DNA from: Otis tarda
Taxonomy: Eukaryota > Chordata > Aves > Otidiformes > Otididae
DNA length: 64,000 nt
Direction of reading: 5' to 3'
Assembly: GCA_026413225.1 (NCBI GenBank)
Contig: CM048552.1
Span: forward strand, 21,441,001-21,505,000
Below are positions 1-13,500 of this stretch, piece by piece. A program made the position numbers and the translations under genes. Position 1 is the stretch's first letter. Each line of letters opens with the position of its first letter. The notes under the pieces were generated by a model, which saw nothing but the letters and a program-made list of their open reading frames with translations, made no database searches and had not been told where the DNA came from.

Positions 1-1311
1 GCATAAATGCAACCAGATCAGAGAAACACAGCTATTAAAATAAATTAAGGTTTATGACTCTGCCACTCTACCCTCCAGAGCCAATGCACGGAGACTGTAC
101 AATGTCAATAATTTAAAACCCTTCCAAACAGCATTACTTTACATTTCTGGTACAGTAATACCAGACAAAAGGCATACTGACTAACTTTAAAAAGTCATTC
201 TATTTCCCTTAAATTAGACTTTGTACAACAATTTTCCATCTTCCAACAAAAAAACTGATAAGGTCAGGAAACTTTTTTTCTTTTTTTTTTTTTTTTAAAA
301 ACAAAAGTTGACAGGAATGCAGAAAAAAAAGTGCCATGGGCAAACCACTAGAATTCCCATGGGGAGAAGGAGGGGAAAGCACAGTGTTGAATAACTCTAA
401 CCAAATAAATTAACCAAATAAATAGCCACAGCTGAAACCTGTGGGAGGTCTTCTAAACTCCAAACAATAAATAACTGTATAGTACACGGGAAAAACCAAG
501 TTTACATAAACACATTATACAGGTATGGAAAAAAAAAAAAGTCCTTGAATATTGCATTGATTGTGCATTCAACATGCCCATACACACTTTAAGACTCGCA
601 GGGTGACAAAAGGCTGGGGGGAGTTGAGAAAGGGGCTTCTCATGCCCAGTGGTAGAGATGATAAAAGGAAACATGAATAAATGTTTCTGATAAAAAAGCT
701 GATATACCTGTTCATATTTCTGTGCAGGCTATAGGAAATATTTTGAGCAGCAGAGGTGGGTTGGATTTGGAAAGGGCCGAGGGGGCAGGAGTGAAATGTC
801 TGTGTTCAAGTATTCCATCACCAGTGGATGGGACTACTTCATTCAATCACCGAACATGTTCTCCAATGCATCATAGGAGCTGCTTCCTCCAGCACTGAGT
901 CTAAAGGGAGCAAATTCCTATAATGAACTGGATCTTCTTTGGACATACACAGCTCAAAAAAGAAAGTCCCACTGAAGCAGCTTTCAAAAAGGCACTCAAA
1001 AGCAAATAAAATCTAGTCCAGGCTCTATGAGAGCAAAAAAGTTTACCATGTATTCAAGAGGTCACTGCTTTCTTAATAAGGTCAGTCTTTGACTAAGTAC
1101 TGGCCTGCAACTCCCAAACATCAGCGTTTCCAAAGGAAATCTCTCATTCCAAAGCAGAAACCAGCAAAGGGGGAAAATAAAATCAAGTCCCTCAGACAAA
1201 GATTCAACTACAGAATAATGAATGCATTTTTCTAGCCCCTCCTACGTATTGGCAGCAGCACTGTGGTCTTTCTGCTTGTAGCTCCCCTCCCAGTGCGAGG
1301 TCCTTAGTAAT
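1..1311 (-). other. PIM3: PIM3 3' UTR, running to or past the left edge
   Basis: AT-rich sequence directly after the stop codon. I see no AATAAA or ATTAAA on the minus strand; the AATAAA strings here read on the plus strand. The closest minus-strand hexamer is the weak variant CATAAA at 51-56. The poly(A) site is therefore either weak or outside the window. The left part has repeated AU-rich elements, listed separately. Confidence 0.75.
398..474 (-). promoter_or_regulatory. AU-rich element cluster in PIM3 3' UTR
   Basis: Read on the minus strand, 466-474 is the class II nonamer TTATTTATT. Positions 398-410 and 411-423 are a perfect tandem of the 13-mer ATTTATTTGGTTA. Further ATTTA pentamers lie at 678-682, 43-47 and 4-8. 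Such elements recruit mRNA-decay proteins. PIM-family mRNAs are known to be short-lived, so the match to family biology is good; activity here is inferred. Confidence 0.6.
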
Positions 1312-4640
<3,329 letters not shown>

Positions 4641-5350
4641 CTTCCGAAATGAGGGGGGGGTGGTGAGACCCCCGCGGCAGGACCGCCGGCGTCCTCCCGG
4701 CTGAGCGCTCGGCGGCGCGGTGTGGTGCGGCTCTCCCCTCCGCGGAGCCGGCTGGCGGCGGCGGGCCGCCGAGACCTTCCGCCCCGCTCCTGCCTAGTCC
4801 GAGAGCGGGCACCCGCGGAGTCCTCGGGGGGCCCCGCCGGCACAGATCCACGCGGCGGCCGCGCAAAGTCCTCAGGCGAAAGGCAGTCGGCGAGGGGGCC
4901 GCTCCCGCTCTCTCCCTCTTCCAACCGGCGAAAGCCGCTCGGGGCGTCAGGGCGCGCAGGTAGAAGCAGAACCGTTGGCGGAGGCAGGCGGGCCCGGGGG
5001 TTGCAGGGCCGCGCGTGAAACCCGCCCCTGCGGGGGCCGCCGCGGCGGTAAGCGGGCTGGGCGCCGCAGTGGAGCCGTGGCGGGCGCAGGAGCCGCCGTG
5101 CCTGCCCGCGCGCTTCTGAGCCGGCGGCGCCGCTGAGCCGGCTCTTAACTCCCAATATTTTGGTGCGGGCAGAGCGCGGCGAGCTCGCCGAGGATATCCC
5201 TCCGCGGGGGAGGGGGAAACACCTCTCCCCCCTCCTCCTCCCCCCGCGCCGCATCGGCGGCCCCCTCCCCTCCGCGCCGGGGCGCCCTCGGTGCGGCGGC
5301 CAGGGCTGCAGCCCTCCCGTCCCGCCCCGTTGTGCGGGCGGGCGGGGGGA
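4641..5350 (-). other. Probable PIM3 5' UTR
   Basis: GC-rich leader between the ATG and the inferred start site. It has no in-frame upstream start. The only upstream ATG on the sense strand between the CDS and the TATA-like element is at 5254-5252, and it opens an overlapping frame (see findings). The right limit is inferred from the TATA-like element and is uncertain. Confidence 0.5.
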
Positions 5351-5371
5351 GAGCGAGGGGGACTGGGAACT

Positions 5372-5381
5372 ACTTATTTGT
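5372..5381 (-). promoter_or_regulatory. TATA-like element, PIM3 promoter
   Basis: The minus strand reads ACAAATAAGT, an AT-rich patch in a GC-rich island. It lies about 120 and 160 bp downstream of two CCAAT boxes, which is a normal core promoter spacing. A start site about 25-30 bases downstream, near 5345, is inferred. Confidence 0.4.
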
Positions 5382-5499
5382 AGTAACCGGCGCGCAGCGT
5401 TACAGACTGTCTGAGGCACACATCACACTTTAGCGGCAGGGGAAAAAAAAAAGGGAGGGGGAGGGAGATTCTCCTGTTTGCGTTAACGTTTCCGCGCGG

Positions 5500-5543
5500 C
5501 CAATGGAGGGGCCCCTTTTCAAAGGGCTACCGGCGCTGCCAAT
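5500..5543. promoter_or_regulatory. Pair of CCAAT boxes (NF-Y sites)
   Basis: CCAAT on the plus strand at 5500-5504 (in GGCCAATGG) and 5539-5543 (in TGCCAATGAGG), 39 bp apart. NF-Y binds either orientation and often as spaced pairs. ATTTACAT at 5557-5564 is a 7-of-8 match to the inverted octamer motif. Placement just upstream of the TATA-like element supports a real promoter. Confidence 0.6.
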
Positions 5544-6500
5544 GAGGAGGGGCCTCATTTACATGCGGCGGCGCGAGGCCAGGCGGCAGGGCGGGAATGC
5601 CGCGGCGCGCCGGGCCCGGCCCCGCCCCGCGGCTGCGGGAAGGCCGCTCGCGCCGCGCCGGCCGAGCTACCGCGTCTGGGGCTGCGGGGCGCCGCCGCCA
5701 TCGCCGGGGCTAAGCCAGGCCGTGGCTTCGGCCCACCCTGGCCCGCGGTGCCGGCAGCCCCCAGCGCGGTGCTTGCTGAAGTAACGCGTGGCGCGCTCCC
5801 CCCGCCCTTCGCGGCGGTTGCTTCTCTCCCCTCCCCAACCGCCGGCGCGGCCCGGCCGGGCCCGGCGTCGTGCCAGCGCGGGGGGACGCTGGGCGCTCGC
5901 CCTCAGCCCCTTCTTCTGTCAGCCAGCTCCCCTGCGCGGAAGCCCCGCGGGGCCGATGCGGCGCCCGGGCGGCGCGCCTCGGAGGAGCTGAGGGCTTCCC
6001 TGCCCTCCCCCCGCCCGGCTGGCGGGAACGGACACGAGGCCGTTTCCCGCTCCCGGCCCCGCGGCTGCTCGGGTCGGCGCCGCGTCGCCCGCCCGCCCCG
6101 CAGGGGGCGCTGCATCAACAGGAATCGGGGCGCGGGCCGGCTGCGGGGGGGGCGGCTTCCCCTCCCCGTGCGGCTTCAGGGCGGCTGTTAAGTGTCGGCT
6201 TCCGACGGGGCTCGCCCTCCGCGGCCGGAGCGGTCCCGGAGAGGCCGTTAACGGCTCCTGAGGCGCTGCCGGCCTGAGGCCCCCGGCACTGGCCTCGCCT
6301 GAGGGGGGAGCGAGACGGCTAGGCGAGTGCGCGGTTGGGGGGAGAGGAGAGCCCCAGGGCGTTCAGGGGATCTTGCCGAGTGTCCAGCCAAAGCTGCGGA
6401 GCATTGCCAACCCCTTTCACACCGTCGCAGCCCCCGGTCCATACACGGAGAGTCTCAGGTCCCCTCTGGTGAAAACAAAGAAGGGGGGGATGCCGGTGCT

Positions 6501-8388
6501 GCACGGGGATCCCTAACGTGCGGCTATTTTTGGACAGTCTCGAGAAGCTGGCAGTCCTTCCCACTCTGGGCACTGGCAGGGCCTTGCAGTTGGCATTGTC
6601 TGATAATAGTAGTGCCTGATAATCTCAGGCGGTCCTGCCCATAAACAAAGCGAGGGCTTCTAGGGAGAGGTAATATCTTTTATTAGATTAGACCAGCTGA
6701 TGTAAAGGTCAAGTTTTCAGGCGCAGTTTCAACCCTTCATGTCCCAGAATGTGTTTTTTGAAGCTGGATCAGTTGGGCTATGAAAGTTACTGCCTCTCAT
6801 ACAGACCGTGGTATTTGTAGAGGAACCCAACTAAACCATTCTGTTTATTGAGCAGCTGAAGCATTCAGGAGACTTCTGGTTTACTTTTTTTTTTTTTCAA
6901 GCTAATGATTTGGATTTATCAGATAAAGCAGTAAGAAAGCTAATTTTGTGTGTGTGTCTATTTGTTAGATATCCTGCCTTTTGGCTATCTCTAATCTCAT
7001 TAAATAAGTTTTTAGCAAGTTACTTCAAATGGTGGCATATGCATGTTACAGTTATGTTTATTGCTGTGGAAATGTAAACAAGTACAAACAGCAGGAAGAT
7101 TTCACAACCTCACAATACACATTCCAGGTTTATTTTAAATAATTTAGCTGTATCTGCCTTTTGCTACAATGCTTGTCCGTGTCTTATTACGAGTATTGTT
7201 TTGAGTGGAGAGAAAGTGTTTCCCACTTCCAAAACAAGTTTTTGAAGCAGCAAATATTTTTAAAGAGGGAAAACTGGCCTTAAATGTTAATATGGATAAG
7301 TACTAATTATTTAAGGAATTAACACTGCAAGTAGTTTCTAATTCCTGCTTTTTTTTTACATGGCTAAGCATGAAAAATCATGTATGTATCACTAGTGTGC
7401 AAACGTAAAAACATCAGGCCTTTTCATTCCAACTGCATTTGCAATTTCTTAAATCCATCTTTGTGTTGTCAGTCTATGGTAAATCAGTGATATACTTGCC
7501 TTGAACCTGTTCGAGAGAAGAATACAGTTTCCTCAAAATCCTGTTGAGTTTAAGCTACATCTTCTTCCGCTGTGTCAGCTGTCATACTTTGAGTCAAAAT
7601 AATATAGCATACCTTTACACATCTACATTTGAAGCAAAATGGTAATCTAAAAAAGACCACGATCAATGTCTGGTATTGGTATAACTCCCAATATGATTTG
7701 TGTTTTCACCACAGTGTAAAAGAAAAGGTATTTTATATTTAATGTTACAGAAAACAAGGTAGCTACTGTAAAAAAAAAAATGATAAGGGGGTATTTGTTC
7801 TTCATTCGCTTAATTTTGGCAGACAGACATTTAATTTGTGTATAGCTACAAGGACTCTTGGTTTGACAGAATTACAGATGGATCCCAGACACGGAATTTA
7901 CTCTGTCTTTACACATAAGCCTTTCATGGGTTTGTGGTGCTCCTTTTGATCTGGCTTGGAACATGCAGTTCAGTGGTCCTAAACAATTATAGCTGCAGAA
8001 ATATTTTATAAACTAGTTTTGGCCTCTTTAGCAGTGGCTTTGCAACTATAAATGGAAAATCATTCATGGGTAGGATGCCAGTTTGTTCTTTGATGTACAA
8101 ATAATTTTTCTGTGCAGCAGTCCCTGAGCAGGCATGAGTTTGTCAGGCACAGAAATACGGACGATCCATGGGAGTTTCTGCTTGGAGCACAGAAACAGTA
8201 GGCTGTCACCTTCAGGCTGCCTTTTAATGTCTGTATGGAACCGAGCTCAGAGTTTGCTGTGGCACATCATCAGGTCCTGCACTGGTGGCATTCATGTGCT
8301 CTGGTCTATAGCTGTAGCCGTTGTAGGTCATCCCCCTTTAATAGGACGGGACTATCAAAATGCATCTCTTTGCATAATGTGGCCATAA
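6501..8388. other. Intergenic, no gene seen
   Basis: AT-rich DNA after the CpG island. It holds poly-T and poly-A runs and one candidate ancient repeat at 6661-6725. Open frames here are short and show no recognisable protein. Confidence 0.6.
6661..6725 (+). repeat. Candidate ancient amniote interspersed repeat fragment
   Basis: The stretch containing GAGGTAATATCTTTTATTAG, then GACCAGCTGATGTAAAGGTC and AAGTTTTCAGG, resembles a family I recall from reptile genomes (terms like GGTAATATCTTTTATTGGAC, then CAAGCTTTCGAG). The assignment is from memory. Confidence 0.35.
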
Positions 8389-8393
8389 GGAAT

Positions 8394-8951
8394 TGTTATG
8401 GTTTAGCCTCGCTCCCCCTGCCCCTCCCCAGTGGGATGGGGGAAAGAACTGGGAAGAAAGGAAAACTTGTGGGTTGAGGTGAAGACAATTTACTAGAACA
8501 GCAAAGGAAAATGTCAGTAATAACAGAATATAGGGGTACTAAAATATACAAAATGACCCATGTGTAATTTTTCACCACTCAACATCCCAATGACCAATAC
8601 AGCCCATCCCGAGCAGCGACCACAGAAAATTAAACTGAGCCGCAAGCAAAAGAGCAAGAGAGAGATGCCCCCTCGGCCAACCCCCACTTACATTCTGAGC
8701 ATGATGTTTATGGTGTGAAATACTCTCTTTGGCCAGTTTGGGTCAACTGTTCTGGCTATATCCCTCCCAGCTTCCTGCACTAGCACATTAGCGAGACCTG
8801 GAAAGCTGGACAGTGTCCTTGGTCTCTTTAGCAACAACTCATATCATCAGGGTGTTTATCAACATTCCTTGCATACCAAATCCCATAATAAATCCAAAAC
8901 ACAGCGGCTACTGAGAGGAAAATTAGCTTAATCTCAGCCAAAACTAGGACA
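8394..8951 (-). mobile_element. Solo LTR of an avian endogenous retrovirus (ERVL-like)
   Basis: A 558-bp element. The minus strand begins TGTCCTAGTTTTGGCTGAGA and ends CTAAACCATAACA, so it has TG...CA termini. It is flanked by a perfect 5-bp target duplication GGAAT (8389-8393 and 8952-8956). Its body matches a common bird LTR type: the block with GACCCAAACTGGCCAAAG and the end block with AGTGGGATGGGGGA read on plus. A 5-bp duplication fits ERVL-type integration. There is no internal gag, pol or env, so it is a recombination-derived solo LTR. Confidence 0.85.
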
Positions 8952-9039
8952 GGAATGCTGCTAAGAATGCTTAAGCAGCAAAAAGTCCATTAGCGTTGAT
9001 AGGAATATTGGTATTCTCAGGTCCATCAACTTCCTTGTA

Positions 9040-10500
9040 TGTTGAAGCTCTTAGCCACCTTAATGACCCTTCACTTGATTCTCTTTAGTCTTTCTTTTAT
9101 TTGGTGAGAGAACAAACTGAACACAGTGCTCCAGATGTGGCTTCGTATGTGCTGAACAGAGGGCAATAATCATGTCCCTTGACCTGCTGGCTATGGTCTT
9201 GCTAATGCAGTCCAAGATGTGGTTAGACTTCATTACCGCAAAGTCACACTGCTGACTTTGTTCAGTTTGTGGTCCACTTGGTCCTCTGCTGTAGAATTGT
9301 TAGTCCCAGCCTGCACTCTTCTGTAAGTATATCCTGTTCCAGAAGCAGGACCTTGTATTTATCTGTTTGTAACTTCAAAAGAGATGTATCTGTATTTATC
9401 TTTTTGGAACTTCAGAAGAGACTAGCTTGTTGAGGTCTCCCTGAATGGCAGCCATACCCACCAGCACACCAATAGCCCCCTTTGATTTGGTGTCACCTTG
9501 TGCTTCCTAAGGGTCTCATCATGCAGGTCGTGGATGAAAACATTAAATAATTTCAGCCCTTTTATTGATCCCAGGAAATACTGCTTGGAATCACCTGCTA
9601 ATTACACTTCAGTTATTAGCTACCCTTTGAGGCCAATGATCTGGTCAGTTTTTAACCCACCTTGTAGTTCACCTGTATTTCCCCAGTTTGGCTGCAAGGA
9701 CACTAGGAAACTCTACCAAAGGCCTTGCTAAAGACAAGGAGAACACTACCTACTGCTCTAACCTCAGACAGAGAGCCTATACTGTAGTCGTTGAAGGCAA
9801 TCAGAGTGACTAAATGCAGTTTGCCCTTGGGAAATTCAAGATGACTGTTCTCAAAAACATTCTTGTCATTGTGTGAATGGAAACGGTTTCCATGAATACT
9901 TGCTCCATAATTTTCCCAGCGACTGAGAGAAGGTTGGTCAGCCTGTCATCACCCAGATACTCCTTGCAATTTCCTAAGACAGACATAACATTTTTAGAGT
10001 TGTCAGAAACCTCCTCCCATCACTGTGACCTTTCACAAGGGACAGAAACTGCCCTTCCAATGACATTTGCTGGCAGCAGAAGTATCCTGTCCAATCCTGT
10101 GGACTTGTATTACATTTCTAGCTTGTTTAAGTAGATCCTAACTTGATCCTTGCTACTTGACATGGAGCTCTGGGAGGCCTGAGGGGAGACCTTGCCAGCA
10201 GAAACTGACACAAAGAAGACATTGAGTGCTGTGTGTTGTGTCACAAAGTTACCTGCTGTATTCAGCAGCAGGCCTAGATTTTACCCAGTCTCCCATTTTT
10301 GCTGCAAAAGTGTCATTACCCTTGACATCCTTCCTCAATTTTAACTGCACACAAGCGTTGGCCCTCTTAATTCCATCCCTGCCTGCCTGCGCAACGCTGC
10401 TGTATTCGTCCTCGTTGTGCCCCCACTTCCACCTCCCATATGCTTCCTTGTTGTTGCTGAGCTCAGTCGTGTATTCACTGTGCTGCTAAGGCAGGCCCTT
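9040..10500 (-). mobile_element. CR1 LINE fragment with degraded reverse transcriptase
   Basis: About 1.5 kb matching CR1 read backwards. On the minus strand, 9744-9715 translates to VLLVFSKAFG, equivalent to the CR1 reverse transcriptase motif LDFSKAFD. Other recognisable antisense CR1 phrases are ACACAGTGCTCCAGATGTGG (9122-9141), TTGACCTGCTGGC, GGTCTCCCTGAATGGCAGCC and the tract around 10340-10470. Stops and indels break the frame throughout; plus-strand frames here are spurious. A local duplication of about 31 bases (period 37) sits at 9354-9421. Boundaries are approximate. Confidence 0.8.
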
Positions 10501-13500
10501 GCTATACCTGCCTCGTTACTTACAAATTAGGATGGGTAACAGATATGTCTGACTGACAGTGTTGCAGACAGGTTGTTAGGGCACCCTTTCAGCAACTTCA
10601 CTGCTTTCCTTTTGACCAGCATGTCTTATAAAGCCACAACCTCTCTTTATTTCTTTGCATTTAAAGAACACGCTGTTAGAATTATGAGTGATTAGAGAAA
10701 GGTGTTGACAATTCCATCAGTAACAGACTTTACATTTCCAGATATGGTACGTTCTTTCTCCTTTATCATGCAAATCAGACAAAGATGACTTCTACCACTA
10801 AGAGATTAAACTTCTGGTTTAGTTCGTGTTTCTGCGTTAATAAACGGGATTTTTCTTGCATCCTGTCTAGGTAGTATATACCTGTTGTTTAATCTTCTGC
10901 TTCCCCTCCTAGACACACAGTTTTGGTTGTACTTGCATATTATGATTGATGATACATACGTATCAGCAGAGATTATCTATTTACCATCTGCCATTGGGAA
11001 CATTGCTAGAAGTTTAATCTGTCTAATATAACTACAATTATTGTTTTTCAGATCAGGCTGTGTACAATATATATGTATAGATGTTGTCAGTAGTCTGATT
11101 AGCTGTTTGGAACAAGGACTTCATGAAAATAACCATGATTAGGTTGTAACAGAAGCAATGCGCCTTTGAGATAGTCAGGACTTAGGGCTTGGTAGTAAAA
11201 AGTGATGAATGAATCAGTGAACAAGATATGACCAGATTTTAAAAGATGATGCATATTTTAGTACATTCTGGATCTTTGAGAAGTACCTTACACTTCTATT
11301 ACTAGTGAGCTGATACAATGTATTTCAGCATTGATGGAGAACGGCAGATGAAATCACAAACATATAGTCAATAGGTTGTATTTAACGTCAAAATTAATCT
11401 ACCCATCCATATAATTTGTTCTTGGTGAAATGTGTTCAGCTCAAGTTGGAGGGGCAGAAGAAGAGCACAGCAATCCAAAGATACCTCTGAGTTAAAGGTC
11501 ATCTTTTTATTTGATGTGTAGAGCAGCAGAAGTATGTGGTCTGTGATGGAGGCTCTTCCATGGTAAAAGTAATGTAAATAATAGAAATGACAAGTAGTCT
11601 TTGCATATAAAAAGTTATGGAGGAATGCGGTAACGATGGACAGGGCTATGGGACACTTGTGGAAATAACCACCTGTCTGGTGAAGACACCTGTAAGATAA
11701 GGGGGTGAACACTGACCTTTTATCAGGGGTGTATTAATTTTAGAGTAGGCAAAGTATGTAGGCAACCCTTTGATCCAGCATTAGTGAGACTGATACTGGG
11801 GTACTATTAAAAGAAGGTTGAAAAACTGGAAAGGCTTTCAGGGAGAATACAAGGTCTAGGACCAATGTCTTAAACCATGAAGCTGTAATAGTTAAAACTA
11901 TTTTGTTTATTTGGGAGAAGGTTAAGAGGTAACCTCTTACCATCACAGTCTAAAAGTATCTACAATTTTTTTTTTTTTTTTTTCCCCACCTGGTATTTGA
12001 TAGCTCTTTAAGTTTCACACAGGAAGAGTTTCCCAGCCTGGGAACTGAAAGAAAACAACAAATTATAGGAGTACAGGCGGATAGCAGAAGATAACTGTGG
12101 ATGTAGTCCCCTGTTAATTGAAGACCTCATATTGAAACTGGATTTAAAATAAGGTAAGGACGATATGCTAAGGTGTAAAAAGAACTTACAGATTTTGCTT
12201 ATGATGACTTAGAAAATTTGCATTAGATACCATAACATTGTGTCAAGGGTAGTCAGACTGAAAAGTCTCTGAAGCATTAATATTTATGATGCAAGGAGCA
12301 TGGCTCTCCACAGAACTGAGTTCTCAGGACCTCATCTTCCACTGTTATGCAGGTGGCACATTGTGTTGGGTAGAGAGACTGCACAATTTCAGCAACTGTT
12401 TCCCCCGTTTCAAAAAATGTATTGGAGAACCAAAGTGAGATCAAGGAAGGGTAAAGAAAATGACTAAGGATATGAAAAAAAACCTCTTTTGAAAGCTTAG
12501 GCCTTTTTTAACTTTAGAGAGAAGATTAAGAAAGGGGATGCAGTAAAATAATGGTCTAGGTACAGTAGATGAGATGGGCAGGTTCTCTGTCATCTAACAT
12601 GAGCTCAGGAACATCAAGGAAAATTAAAAGGTAACATTCAAAATTGATAAAAAAAAACCCCAACCTGTAATTACCTCTACTTATAAAACTTGTAATTAGA
12701 CTGTGGAACTCACTGTGAAGTCACAAAGACCAAGAATGTAACCAGATTAAAAAGAGTATTGTATTTTTAGGGATAACAAGAATATTCAGAGTTATAACTG
12801 GAGGATAAAAATAATAGAAGTGCTATTAAATCTCGAGTTCCAAGGTGGAAACCAACTTTCTGTCTTGTGGAATGAGTTGATACTGACATTGGCAAATCAG
12901 TGAATAAGGAATATGACTAAGGAGGAGCTGGTCCACCTCTGCCTGCTCAGGGGTCTTTGCATAGAGTGAGCCAGAGCACTGGAATAGTTTGTCTAAGGAG
13001 GCAGTTCTTAATAAAGTCCTGTATTTGGCTGTTTTAATTCTGTTTCTTTCAGCAGTGTTATACTTAAACCACTGTAAATGATGTGAAAAATTGATCCTAG
13101 TTTTTTGTTCAATGGGACAGACTGTAAGAGTATATTTCAACCTACAATCTATGTACTGGTGGAAATAGTAAGACATCACAAAGTGTTCTATGAATTTTAT
13201 GTTTGCCCACAAGCAACCAAACAAAATTGAGGGGGGAAAAAGGAGAGGTAATAAAAAAGTCAAAGTTCAATTTTTTTTTGTTATTTGGTAAAAAATACCA
13301 AGCGGCAGAAGTACATCAATACATAATCCTTCAGTTTAAATTAGAGAAACACTGCAACAGATGGTTTCTTAAGATTTTGTTTAGAAATAATGAATTTAGA
13401 GGGACATTTACTATATGAGATGAAGAAAAAAAAAGCATTATTCTTGTGTCTGTGTTTGAGTTTTAAATAAATGTTAGAATATAGATTGAAATGAATTCTG

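Noticed and set aside
403..474. AATAAA poly(A) signals in the PIM3 3' UTR
   Set aside because: They are on the plus strand, while the gene is on the minus strand. On the sense strand they read as TTTATT and belong to AU-rich elements.
9498..10489. Plus-strand frames of 77-87 codons
   Set aside because: The DNA is an antisense CR1 copy; the reverse transcriptase motif reads on the minus strand.
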